Of a stretch of DNA of 64,000 bases, positions 9,597 through 19,600 are shown piece by piece (position 1 is the first letter of the stretch; each line of letters begins with the position of its first letter). The position numbers and the translations under genes were made by a program. Origin of the DNA: Arion vulgaris (taxonomy: Eukaryota; Mollusca; Gastropoda; Stylommatophora; Arionidae); assembly GCA_020796225.1 (NCBI GenBank), contig CM036754.1:19358867-19422866 (forward strand), read 5' to 3'. The notes beneath the pieces were generated by a model. It searched no databases and had not been told where the DNA came from. It was given only the letters and a program-made list of their open reading frames with translations.

Positions 9597-10322
9597 TTAT
9601 GTTCTTAAAAACGTTCTTCTGTAGAGCAAGACAGCGTACAATAACAGATTCACTGGTTGTGTTCTTAAGAACGCTCGTATTGCTAGGCTAGACAGTGTGC
9701 AATGAAAGACTCATTGGTTGTATTGCTTGTATTGCTAGGCTAGACAATGTGCAATGAAAGACTCATTGAGTTGTATTACTGTATTGCTAGGCTAGACAAT
9801 GTGCAATGAAAGACTCATTGGTTGTATTGCTTGTATTGCTAGGCTAGACAATGTGCAATGAAAGACTCATTGGTTGTATTGCTCGTATTGCTAGGCTAGA
9901 CAATGTGCAATGAAAGACTCATTGGTTGTATTGCTCGTATTGCTAGGCTAGACAATGTGCAATGAAAGACTCATTGGTTGTATTGCTATTGCTAGAGCTA
10001 GACAATGTGCAATGAAAGACTCTTTGGTTTTAGCTCTGTATTGCTAGGCTAGACAATGTGCAATGAAAGACGTAGTTAGTTGTACTAAGACTGACGTATT
10101 GCTGAGGCTAGACATGGCAATAAGACTCATTGGTTGTATTGCTCGTATTGCTAGGCTAGACAATGTGCAATGAAAGACTCATTGGTTGTATTGCTCGTAT
10201 TGCTAGGCTAGACAATGTGCAATGAAAGACTCGTTGGTCGTATTGCTAGGCTAGACAGTGTGCAATGAAAGACTCGCTGGTTGTGTTCTTAAGAACGCTC
10301 GTATTGCTAGGCTAGACAATGG
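9597..10322. repeat. 52-bp minisatellite, about 13 copies
   Basis: Unit: TTGCTAGGCTAGACAATGTG, CAATGAAAGACTCATTGG, TTGTATTGCTCG; period 52 (for example 9841 to 9893). The first and last full units instead carry the palindrome GTTCTTAAGAAC (9661-9672, 10285-10296). Copies at about 10015-10130 contain many indels, unlike the flanking copies. Confidence 0.93.
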
Positions 10323-10324
10323 TT

Positions 10325-10440
10325 GCTGTAATAAATAAGGGTTATTGGTTATTGGTTACTAAACTGACGTCATTGCACTTCGGTCAGACCCATAGGTGCT
10401 CAGTCTCCCCCAACAGATATCGAAGAGTAAGAATACTGAT
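10325..10440 (+). mobile_element. SINE-G-like dispersed repeat
   Basis: GGTTATTGGTTATTGGTTAC, TAAACTGACGTCATTGCACT, then GAGTC/CTCAGTCTCCCCCAACAGA and TATCGAAGAGTA. The same sequence is present in reverse at 49418-49535. Dispersed family; superfamily unknown. Confidence 0.7.
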
Positions 10441-10744
10441 GATTCCTGTGGCTCGCTGATTAAACACACCTCTCACTGTCTCTCAGGCATCCAGTTCGAC
10501 TTGAACAACGGGTAACTCCAAACTGCTTAAATCGCTTGACCGATTCAACATCGATTTTAGTGTCCTTATCCAACAGAGAGTTGCAAAGAGACCGAAGAAT
10601 ATCCCTTATCCATCTTCAACTCCCCAACAATCGATGCTGTTGATGCAAACCTGTCGCGCTCTCTCATTACCGTAAACACACGTATCCTTCAAGAAATAAG
10701 GGTACGTGGTTCGAATCGTTTTCGGAATGTCTGAATACTTTTAC
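10441..10744. other. unannotated sequence
   Basis: No coding frame or in-window repeat recognised. A B-box-like GTGGTTCGAATCG sits at about 10710 without a full tRNA context. Confidence 0.4.
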
Positions 10745-10836
10745 ACTGTCTTTTTATGGAGACTGTTTTAGATTTGTGGAGATCCATGATCGCTTACGCC
10801 AGCCGGCACATCACCTGATGATGATGATGAAAAATA
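10745..10836 (+). mobile_element. LINE 3' terminus with (TGA)n tail
   Basis: Reads TVLDLWRSMIAYASRHIT-stop, followed by TGATGATGATGA. The same LINE end is seen on the minus strand at 3733-3800 and 39497-39560. It is severely 5' truncated. Confidence 0.8.
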
Positions 10837-10840
10837 TGAA

Positions 10841-11082
10841 GGGGGTCTCTGTGGCTAAGTCCTTTGCCTTGTGAGTCGTAGGTTGTGAGTTCGAGTCCGG
10901 ACCTCGCTATTCTGTTCAAGAGTGCAGTTTTTTCCAGAGACCCCTAGGACCGTTGATGGAGTTACGGAGTTCGTGCTTTGTGCAATACTCTCGGCAGGTG
11001 GCGTGCCATTTCTGCGGAGAGAGACCGAGCTGTATGGGGTAAAACCCAGTGCAATGAAGTCAATACTGCGGCTTTTAAACCC
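10841..11082 (+). mobile_element. SINE-D with a deletion in the A-box region
   Basis: Compared with 6744-6980, eight bases (GGTTAAGA) are missing from the head (GGCTAAGT joined directly to CCTTTGCC). The B box GAGTTCGAGTCC and the body are intact. The 3' end reads AATGAAGTCAATACTGCGGC. Confidence 0.92.
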
Positions 11083-11084
11083 TT

Positions 11085-11680
11085 TTTTAAAACTATCGCA
11101 CAGTTGGAATTATCACACAACAGGATGGTCCTAGCATTCAACAACTCGTATATACTTACAACTAACAGCAGCCCCATTAAGCGTAGGTGCAAATAGTTGT
11201 AGGTTACGAGGGGTAAACACACACAACGACTGGCACTGACGTGAAGGCACCACCAGATTGTAATGATTGAAAACATCGACTATCTGACAGAAACGATCGG
11301 TGAGAGTCGGAGCACAATTTAGTGAAAGCGTGTCACGTTTGAGTCAGTGTCAGATAAAAATGTGTGTTTGGATGGAAGACAATTTGCGGTGTTTTCCCTA
11401 AGGTTTACAGATAAAGCAGTTATGCATATACAGAGTGTTCAAGATAAAAGTAGCCTGTCAAACGGAGCCAATCTGGCATATATTTATGAAAATGAGAAGA
11501 TTCAATTATGGCGTAATATAGGTCAAGTGAACGAGTCTTTTTGTGACGGTGTGTAATTATCGTGCGGGAAGGTGCGATGAACAAATGTGACGAAAGGACA
11601 AGCTAGTCAATACCGGTTAAAATAGTTAATAGACAAAACGCAATGCGTAACTTTTTCTTTCTTTCTCGAATCCTGTATGC
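11085..11680. other. unannotated sequence
   Basis: A plus-strand frame at 11347-11556 (69 codons, starting MSDKNVCLDGRQFAVFSL) is open, but I do not recognise it. No splice context or neighbouring exon supports it. Confidence 0.4.
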
Positions 11681-11684
11681 CTCA

Positions 11685-13188
11685 CAGCGTCAGGTCAGGA
11701 AGAGATTTCTAAAACGGGCCCTAGTATGCGCTTCGTAGATAGTCTTTTTCGTCGCCTCTGTTATCTATGAGGTCCATCTTTTGCGTGGCCGGCCTTTTGC
11801 TTTGTACCCATTGTATCGGAGCAGCATTGCTCTTTGGGGTGCACTGTCTGATGGTAATCTGCTTACGTGACCGAACCATTTAATTTGTTGTTTCTTGATG
11901 AAGTCTAGTACTGATGTTGTACCCACTTTTTCCTGATGTCTTCATTTCTCAACCGGTCTCTTCTTGTTACACCCAGCATTCTGCGTAGACACTTCATCTC
12001 TGTTGTGACTAGTTTTCTTCTATCGTTTGTTGTCAGCGTCCAGGTTTGGCACTGGTAACATAATGTGGGAGAAAGATTGTGTTGAACATTGCTCTTTTTG
12101 TGTTCATGGTGACGTGTTTGCATCTTAAAATTGGCGCCATTTGCCTATCATTTGATTTGCTTTGTTGCATCTGTGTTGAATTTCATTAGTTATTCTTCCA
12201 TTTGCTGAAAAAATGCTCCCCAGTTATGTGAAATCTTTTGCTTGATTTAGTAGATGATTATCAATGGAGATGTTGGTAGTGTTTTCTCTTGGCGAATGTC
12301 ATTACTTCTGTTTTGTCGATGTTAATTCTCATGTTGTATTCGTTACATGCTAACTGGAGTCTGTTGATGTGTTGTTGTAGCTGTTCTTCTGTTGTTGATA
12401 TGATTGCCTGATCGTCTGCAAAAGAAATTCATTTAAGAGTTCTCGAGGTTGTTTCCTTCGCTGGTGTTAGCTATTTTACAAATGTGGTCAATGTACGTGA
12501 TGAATAGCAGCGGGATAGTACGCAACCTTGTCTTACTCCTGACCCTACGTGAAACTTTTCTGATAATCCTGTGTTTGTTCTAATCGTACATTGGCTGTCA
12601 GTATAAATGTTCTTGCAAAGGTTGATTAGGTGTTCATTAACCCATAGGTTGTTAGTATTTTCCACAACTTATGCCTATCTACGCGGTCGAACGCTTTTTC
12701 CTGATCTACAAATGCAACGTGTAAATGTTTGTCGGATTCGATAGTCCTTTCTACTAACTGTCTGAGGGCGAATATTGCGTCTGTACAGCTTTGTTCTTCC
12801 TGAATCCCATTTGGGAGTCATTAAGCTGTGGCTCGATGATGTGGCGGAGCCTTTTCTCAAGTATTTTGCAGAATATTTTCCCAGTGTGGCTCAGTAGCGC
12901 TATGCCTCTATACTTTGTACAGTCCCTCTTGCTACCTTTCTTCTTCCAGATGGGAACAATTGTAGCATTCCTCCAATCTTCTGGTGTTTCTTGTGTGATC
13001 CAGACTTGGTTGAATAGTCTATGGAGCCAGCTGATTCCTACCTCTTTAGTTGCTTTGATTAGGTCGGCCGGATATTGTCTGGGCCTGGTGTTTTATTAGG
13101 TGGGGCCATATTTACAGCATTTCTGATCTCTGATAGACTGGCAACTGTTAATTTGTCAAAGGGGCTACTTTTATCTTGAATACCCTAT
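11685..13188 (-). mobile_element. decayed LINE reverse transcriptase (group 2), about 1.5 kb
   Basis: The longest LINE remnant in the window. On the minus strand, collinear reverse-transcriptase blocks appear: IRNAVNMAPPNKTPGPDNI-like near 13090-13150; FPVSIEA-like sequence near 12900; VGSGVRQGCVLS at about 12514-12545; and the catalytic-motif region ISFADDQAI at about 12405-12430 (FADD in place of the usual YADD). Downstream it continues ALACNEYNMRINIDKTEV-like and on toward the C-terminus at 11690. Stops and frameshifts occur throughout, so it cannot encode an active enzyme. Related 3' fragments of the same group lie at 16541-16806 and 61485-61840. Confidence 0.9.
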
Positions 13189-13189
13189 A

Positions 13190-13460
13190 TATACTTTCGA
13201 CTCAGGAAATGGCATACCATATTGAACAAACACTTACACAGGCTACGATTGTCTGCATCATATCTGTGTTCTTGTGGCACTACTGATCCGATCACAGAAA
13301 ATATCTTGCAAGACTGTCCCCTGTATGTCCTTCCTAACACAGGATGTTGGCTCTACAACACAACACTAATTTCAAAATTACATGACAGCAGAGATGAGCT
13401 CCAGATCACAGTCGACTTCATCATAAGAACGCGTCTGACGGTATAATTATTAAAATAGCG
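13190..13460 (+). mobile_element. LINE RNase H-type C-terminus and 3' end
   Basis: Open plus-strand frame reading HLHRLRLSASYLCSCGTTDP, ENILQDCPLY and ending TVDFIIRTRLTV-stop. This is the ending typical of LINE ORFs with a terminal RNase H domain. After the stop comes an ATAGCAAAGAAGAAG tail. It abuts the opposite-strand reverse-transcriptase remnant. Confidence 0.82.
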
Positions 13461-13547
13461 ATAGCAAAGAAGAAGATGGTGCCATGTTCAAGTCATCTAT
13501 CGCATTTTGTATCAATCTTTGTATTTGTTGTCACTGTGAATAAGCAC

Positions 13548-13776
13548 CTTCTTAGTTCTGAGACTTTGGCTTCTTAGTTGTGAGACTTTGGCTTTTTAGT
13601 TGTGAGACTTTGGCTTCTTAGTTGTGAGACTTTGGCTTCTTAGTTGTGAGACTTTGACATCTTAGTTGTGAGACTTTGGCATCTTAGTTGTGAGACTTTG
13701 GCATCTTAGTTGTGAGACTTTGGCATCTTAGTTGTGAGACTTTGGCATCTTAGTTCTGAGACTTTGGCTTCTCTGT
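13548..13776. repeat. 22-bp minisatellite, about 10 copies
   Basis: Unit TTAGTTGTGAGACTTTGGCW with TTC/ATC at the junction; period 22 (13561, 13583, and so on). The outer copies carry TTAGTTCTGAG. Confidence 0.93.
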
Positions 13777-13819
13777 CTTGTTTAAACATATAATGTTATT
13801 CTAATAACGGTATCGTTGG

Positions 13820-14460
13820 ACTGATTCTAGTCAAGATATCACATGCTATCCTACTCAATGCGTCACATTACTGACTCTATTCAAGACATCACATGCTATC
13901 CTACTCAATGCGTCACATTACTGACTCTATTCAAGATATCACATGCTATATTACTCAATGCGTCATATTACTTACTCTAGTCAATAACTCATATGCTATT
14001 CTACTCAATGCGTCATATTACTGACTCTAGTCAAGACATTATAGTTAAAATATCACATGCTATCCTAGTCAACGAGTCATATCACATGATATCCTACTCA
14101 ATGCGTCATATTACTGACTCTAGTCAAGACATCACAAGCTATCTTAAAGCATGGTAAGACTGACTAGTTAAAATATCACATGCTATCCTAGTCAAAGCCA
14201 TATCACATGCTATCCTACTCAATGCGTCATATTACTGACTGTAGTCAAGACATCACAAGCTATCTTAAAGCATGGTAAGACTGACTAGTTAAAATATCAC
14301 ATGCTATCCTAGTCAAAAAGTCATATCACATGCTATCCTATTCAATGCGTCATATTACTGACTGTAGTCAAGACATCACAAGCTATCTTAAAGCATGGTA
14401 AGACTGACTAGTTAAAATATCACATGCTATCCTAGTAAAAAAGTCATATGACTGACTAGC
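13820..14460. repeat. 50-bp minisatellite passing into a ~122-bp higher-order repeat
   Basis: The left part has a 50-bp period (ACATGCTATCCTACTCAATG at 13841 and 13891). The right part is a composite unit containing ATCACAAGCTATCTTAAAGC at 14131, 14252 and 14375, spacings of 121 and 123 bp. Confidence 0.9.
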
Positions 14461-14589
14461 TAAGACAGGACGTTATAGAAACATTAAATATGAAGTTGGA
14501 AGAGGTGGAAGAATCTGCTAGAAATCGTGTTTTTCAGACGAGAATTGTAATGAGACATTTTGCACTTGATATGCTATAAATCAATCAAG

Positions 14590-14900
14590 TACCATAACTG
14601 CCGGCGTAGGTGATCATGTCTCTCCACAGCTTCTCTCTTGGTGCAATTAATCAGTTCTGACGTCGTTCTTTTGTCGAATCATGATGTCGGACCATCCAAT
14701 ATCTTCTCCCTCTATCTTCCACGATCTCTCCTTCGATTAATTTTACCCGCTCTCATCAAATGTTCTAAACCTCCTCGTCGCATTATATGCCGAAGTACCT
14801 AGATTGTCTTATTCATATTCTCTTGATAAGGTACCTTTGTGTGCAGGTCTGTTTTAAAACATCATTATTTGTTTTCTTGTCTGTCAGCATTCTTCTACAC
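14590..14900 (-). mobile_element. LINE C-terminus (group 3), decayed
   Basis: The minus strand reads IMRRGGLEHLMRAGKINRRR, then KILDGPTS and EKLWRDMITYAGSY, the order seen in RTE/CR1-like LINE ends (the clade is not certain). Several frame breaks. Confidence 0.78.
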
Positions 14901-14904
14901 TGAA

Positions 14905-15620
14905 AAACTGTGGCTACTGTCTGTAGTACCGCTCTTTAGGACGGTGTGGGACAGGTAGGACGTGGGAGTATGAGGAATTTAATGTCTGCATGGGTAGTAC
15001 AACCACTGCAAAGCTATTCAGGTTAGGATTTTTCATTTATGTCCACAACAGAAAAAAATCATTGGCCGTATCGTGAATTACCACTGGTCTACCACATGGA
15101 AGCCGCACTCTAATCTATTCGACCAGACACTGCATTCTTGTGTAAAATCATATATGCGTTGCTTTCAATGATCTTACTGATTGTTTGTCCATTATCCATG
15201 ATTGGCTGCTATACATTGGTTCAATATAGTACTGGAATACTCATTATGTTATATGACTTTGATACACGACTTAGAGCAACATTCAGGACCAAGTGTCAAT
15301 GAAACTTATCTTTGTTATGTTTATTCAACCTTGAATGTTGACATCGTTGTATGTTTATGAAGTGTACTTTCACATTTGGAGCACATCTGTTTCACGCTGG
15401 TAAACTGACAACTCACTAACCGCATGGGAAATCATTTGATCATATTGGCCCTGGTATTATTGAGTAATGTCTTCTCTAGTATATATACGTACATATTCAT
15501 TTTATTATCATTATAATTATATATATATAATCGTCAAATTGTGCATTGAGATCTATCTGGATAAGCTTGATCGATATGTCATACTGAAGGGATCAAAGTG
15601 TATCTGACTTTGTTAATCGT
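14905..15620. other. unannotated sequence
   Basis: No supported gene. A short TA-rich run lies at about 15500-15535. Confidence 0.4.
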
Positions 15621-15623
15621 AAA

Positions 15624-16540
15624 ACGTTAGTTGTGTTGTTAGTTGTGTTGTTAGTTGTGTTGTTAGTTGTGTTGTTAGTTGTGTTGTTGTCTTGTTTAGT
15701 ATGTAACATGTTAGTTGTGTTGTTAGTTGTGTTGTTGTCTTGTTCAGTATGTAACATGTTAGTTGTGTTGTTAGTTGTGTTGTTGTCTTGTTCAGTATGT
15801 AACATGTTAGTTGTGTTGTTAGTTGTGTTGTTAGTTGTGTTGTTAGTTGTGGTGTTAGTTGTGTTGTTAGTTGTGTTGTTAGTTGTGTTGTTGTCTTGTT
15901 TAGTATGTAACATGTTAGTTTTGTTGTTAGTTGTGTTGTTAGTTGTGTTGTTGTCTTGTTTAGTATGTAACATGTTAGTTTTGTTGTTAGTTGTGTTGTT
16001 AGTTTTGTTGTTAGTTGTGTTGTTAGTTGTGTTGTTGTCTTGTTTAGTATGTAACATGTTAGTTGTGTTGTTAGTTGTGTTGTTAGTTGTGTTGTTAGTT
16101 GTGTTTTAGTTGTGTGTTATTGTGTTGTTAGTTGTGTTGTTGTCTTGTTCAGTATGTAACATGTTAGTTGTGTTGTTAGTTGTGTTGTTAGTTGTGTTGT
16201 TGTCTTGTTTAGTATGTAACATGTTAGTTGTGTTGTTAGTTGTGTTGTTAGTTGTGTTGTTGTCTTGTTTAGTATGTAACATGTTAGTTGTGTTGTTAGT
16301 TTTGTTGTTAGTTGTGTTGTTGTCTTGTTTAGTATGTAACATGTTAGTTGTGTTGTTAGTTGTGTTGTTGTCTTGTTTAGTATGTAACATGTTAGTTGTG
16401 TTGTTAGTTGTGTTGTTGTCTTGTTCAGTATGTAACATGTTAGTTGTGTTGTTAGTTGTGTTGTTGTCTTGTTTAGTATGTAACATGTTAGTTGTGTTGT
16501 TGTCTTGTTTAGTATGTAACATGTTAGTTGGTTCTTTGTT
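15624..16540. repeat. 12-bp-modular minisatellite (TTAGTTGTGTTG)n with 24-bp spacers
   Basis: Runs of two to six 12-bp TTAGTTGTGTTG modules alternate with a 24-bp segment (TTGTCTTGTTTAGTATGTAA + CATG). All modules are multiples of 12 bp, so frames stay open on both strands for about 150 codons (LVVLLVVL one way, TTNNTTN the other). These frames are products of the repeat. The array resumes at 16860-16955 and 17262-17310 beyond inserted sequence. Confidence 0.95.
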
Positions 16541-16806
16541 TCTTTTCTCCAATCCTGTTTTGCCCAGGATAAGAAGAGAATTCTAGAACGAGCTGTTGTA
16601 TGCGTTTCACAAATGTGTCTTTCGTCACTGAGGTCCAAATTTGGCGGGGCTGGTCTTTTACTTTGTATTCATTGTATCGGAGCAACATCGCTCATTGAGG
16701 TGCACTGTCTGTTAGTAATCTGCTTAACTGACTTAACTGCCTAATTTGTTGTCTCTTGATGAAGACTAGTACTAATGTTGTACCCACTTTTTTCCTGACG
16801 TTTTGA
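16541..16806 (-). mobile_element. LINE 3' fragment (group 2) inserted in the array
   Basis: Matches 11640-11945 (for example TTGTATTCATTGTATCGGAG, GAGGTGCACTGTCTG, GTTGTACCCACTTTTT). The minisatellite is found on both sides. Confidence 0.88.
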
Positions 16807-16960
16807 TGTTAGTTAAGTTGTTCATGTTTTCAGCATATAACTTATAAGTTCAGTTGTTCTCTTGATCAGTATAAAACATGCTAGTTGTGTTGTTCTCTTG
16901 ATCAGTATAAAACATGCTAGTTGTGTTGTTCTCTTGTTCAGTATGTAACATGTTAGTTAG
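16807..16960. repeat. continuation of the TTAGTTGTGTTG array, diverged
   Basis: Contains CTAGTTGTGTTGTTCTCTTG and CAGTATAAAACATG, variant units about 47 bp apart, ending with GTATGTAACATGTTAGTT. Confidence 0.8.
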
Positions 16961-16985
16961 CGTGCTGACTTTCTTCCAAACGCAA

Positions 16986-17255
16986 GCAGGCAGAAGCATG
17001 AACAGAGCCGATATCATCAATGCAGAACTCTCTCATTTATGTGACATGGGCGAGTCTCAGACACTGGAACGAGTTAAAAAATTAGACATTAGGTTTGAAC
17101 ATGCCAGACAGTGTCGACTTCTGGTAGAGAGAAGATATATTAATCAACTTCTCATGGTGCGGTGAGCAAATGAACTTTGGGATGTATGCTGCAGCGGAGG
17201 ACAGAGCACGAATTGGAGTTCCCAATGTGCCACGACGTCGATCGCATAACATAAC
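16986..17255 (+). other. coding-like insert of unknown origin within the array
   Basis: Array units flank this segment on both sides. It has a plus-strand frame reading RADIINAELSHLCDMGESQT, LERVKKLDIRFEHARQCRLL and VERRYINQLL up to 17164, helix-like in composition. After a frame change comes MYAAAEDRARIGVPNVPRRR. A possible acceptor (CCAAACGCAAG) precedes it, and a good donor-like GCG/GTGAGC lies at about 17161. It could be a host exon, a captured cDNA or transposon coding sequence. I do not recognise the protein. Confidence 0.35.
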
Positions 17256-17261
17256 ATCAGT

Positions 17262-17312
17262 TATGTTGTTCATATCTTGTTCAGCATGTAACATGTTAGT
17301 TGTGTTATCCTA
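17262..17312. repeat. last copy of the TTAGTTGTGTTG array
   Basis: ATCTTGTTCAGCATGTAACA followed by TGTTAGTTGTGTT repeats the 16.9-kb unit. Confidence 0.8.
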
Positions 17313-17498
17313 TTCATATTCATCATACTTTTCATGCTGCTCGGGTAGACCTAAGTTTGATTTCGTTTCGGCTCATTATAGCTTTATACTGTGCCGGTTA
17401 ATGCACAGTTTTACCGAAAGCTTGATATTACCTATCTCTAACATTTATTTTGCTAACATATTACTAGCATTTCGGTCCGTTTAATTACGGCCTCTCTG

Positions 17499-17728
17499 GA
17501 GGTCTCTGCGGCAAAGTAGTAAAGCCGCATGCGTTCTGTAAATCGTAGGTTCGATTCCGGACTGCGTAGTTCGGTTGGTACGTATATATTTTGTCTAATA
17601 TCCCTTCGGATTGCTGTAGGAGCTACAGAGTTTATGCTTTGTGTAAAATTATCAGCAGATGTCGAGTAATTTCTGCAAAGACGTAACGAGCCATATGGGG
17701 AAAACTCGCCGTAATTAAGTCAATAATT
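17499..17728 (+). mobile_element. SINE-D, diverged
   Basis: Head GGTCTCTGCGGCAAAGTAGT and B box GGTTCGATTCC, then body landmarks GGAGCTACAGAGTTTATGCT and AGCCATATGGGGAAAACTC, as in 6744-6980, with many substitutions. Confidence 0.88.
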
Positions 17729-17764
17729 TTTCTTTAGATTGTTTACCCAAACAATTTCAGCATC

Positions 17765-18008
17765 TTTTTCTTCTTACACTCCATATCGACCACTTGTTAA
17801 CCACTCTCTATGACTTGTATGTGATATGAGCCTAAGAGCTATTGTACGTTGTGCCGTTATGTATCTACAAGTAGGCCAGTACATCCGGGTTTATGAGGCT
17901 TTTATTTACTAGGGTAGCTTCCCTATGTCCTACATCAGTCACCTCTTACAACATACCTTGTAAGTCGCAGTGGTACTATTCTTTTCTTCTCTTGTGGACC
18001 CCAGCACG
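17765..18008 (-). mobile_element. SINE-C
   Basis: On the minus strand: head/core (CAAGAGAAGAAAAGAATAG, GGTATGTTGTAAGAGGTGAC), ACCCTAGTAAATAAAAGCC, CTGGCCTACTTGTAG, ACGTACAATAGCTCTTAGGC, and a GAAGAAAAAG end. The same family as 40828-41072. Confidence 0.88.
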
Positions 18009-18038
18009 ACAAGGGTGATACGGCATTTAAATGAATCT

Positions 18039-18323
18039 TTCTTTTGCCCGCGTGCCCAGAGTGTTCGTAGCGCGTTGGACTACGGGTGACTAGTCCTCCG
18101 TAAGTGCGGGTTCAACTCCGCGGACTGGCAGAAAAGCTACAGGTTCCCAGATTTACGGTGTTCGTGGCACCGAGCCGAAGGGTTACGATGTCCATGACAC
18201 CGAGCCGAAGGGTTACGATGTCCATGACACTGAGCCGAAGGGTTACGATGTCCATGACACTGAGCCGAAGAGCTTCAGCTCAAGTGTTTCTGGATCGAAA
18301 TGAAAAAAAAAAATGAATCTTTC
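18039..18323 (+). mobile_element. SINE-A with internal 30-bp expansion and 13-bp TSD
   Basis: Body 18052-18310. Head TAGCGCGTTGGACTACGGG and B box GGGTTCAACTCC. The segment GAGCCGAAGGGTTACGATGT, present as one copy plus a partial in other SINE-As, is here in about four units of 30 bp (18169-18270). TSD AAATGAATCTTTC lies at 18039-18051 and 18311-18323. Confidence 0.95.
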
Positions 18324-18324
18324 A

Positions 18325-18814
18325 ATTAATAATTTTAACATTAACCGAGTTTCTGACGTTCACGATTTGCGCTATTAGTTTTCTTTCTCTATTCGAGGCT
18401 AATTTCTAAAATATATATCTGACTGAAGTTCTATTACTAAACTTTATCATCAACAGAAATGAAGAAACAACATTCGAAAGTGCAGCATTTTAACAGATTC
18501 CCATGAACTTTTTCATTATTTTAAATTTCTATCCAACATGTTAGCAATGAAATTTTGCGTATGTTTAACAGCTTTTCAAAGATAACTTAATTCCATTTTA
18601 ATGTGTTTCCTGTTCGATATTCCCGCAATTATCACTGGTATGTTTGAAATAAAAATGTGCTTTAGCTCAAACTCTGTTGAGGGGTTCTCAGTCAAAGTTT
18701 AGCATCTAAACGGATCCGTGGATGTAAAAAATCAATAAAAGTAAACTGTAAAGTCGCTGCCCATGCAAAATTAATAAAAATCTAAAAGGAAAAATCGTTA
18801 TAATTTTTTAAAAT
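18325..18814. other. unannotated sequence
   Basis: AT-rich, no supported gene or in-window repeat. Confidence 0.4.
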
Positions 18815-19106
18815 AATGTAGGTGCTACAGAGTTAGTGCACTGCCACTACCATCTTCATGTGTGCAGGTGCTACAGAGTTAATGCACTGACACTACCATC
18901 TTCATGTGTGCAGGTGCTACAGAGTTAGTGCACTGACACTACCATCTTCATATGTGCAGGTGCTACAGAGTTAGTGCACTGCCACTACCATCTTCATGTG
19001 TGCAAGTGCTACAGAGTTAGTGCACTGCAACTACCATCTTCATGTGTAACAAATAGAGAGAAGGACAAATGATTATTCATCACAGTGAAACGATGACAGT
19101 CCTACA
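18815..19106 (+). mobile_element. SINE-E 3' part containing a 46-bp tandem array
   Basis: GGTGCTACAGAGTTAGTGCA repeats at 18821, 18867, 18913, 18959 and 19005 (46-bp period, 5 copies). The final copy runs into ATTATTCATCACAGTGAAAC, the normal SINE-E 3' end. Unamplified counterparts are at 31110-31240 and 48700-48800. Confidence 0.85.
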
Positions 19107-19170
19107 AATCCCGAACTCAATCTTCTGCAAAATACATTATTAATGTTGTTTATCTAAAGTGTCTATAACC

Positions 19171-19394
19171 AAAGTATTGACTTCATTGCAAAGATTTGAA
19201 CACATGTAACTCGGTCGCTCTCCACAGATGTTGCATGCCACTTGTCAAGAGCGTTGCACAATGACGAACTCTGTAGCTTCTGTTACAATCATAGAAGTTT
19301 CTGGAAAACAATTGCCCTTGTGAACAGAACGCCGCAGTACGGATTCGAACCTATGACATTCTTAATGCAAGACAAAGGCTTCGACAAATAGACC
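19171..19394 (-). mobile_element. SINE-D, diverged
   Basis: On the minus strand: B-box-like GGTTCGAATCCGTAC, GCGGCGTTCTGTTCACAAGG, a SINE-D body and a 3' end GCAATGAAGTCAATACTTT. Confidence 0.85.
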
Positions 19395-19600
19395 CTTGTT
19401 CAGAATGAAGAAGATGATATCAGTATCATTCTCGCGTGAGTGTGGTTGTCTCTGGTTGTTTGTAAAACACATACAGTTCTACACTTAAGTAAAGACCAGG
19501 TGTGAATGTACCGACAGATGTTAGTACATAATTATCTCATTTTCCGAATGTGTGTGTATCCATAATGTTGTCAAAGAACACTACGCAAGTCTTCATCCTG

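Noticed and set aside
15593..16638. Leu/Val-rich and Asn/Thr-rich open frames of 148-173 codons
   Set aside because: Tandem-repeat translations on both strands of a 12-bp-modular array.
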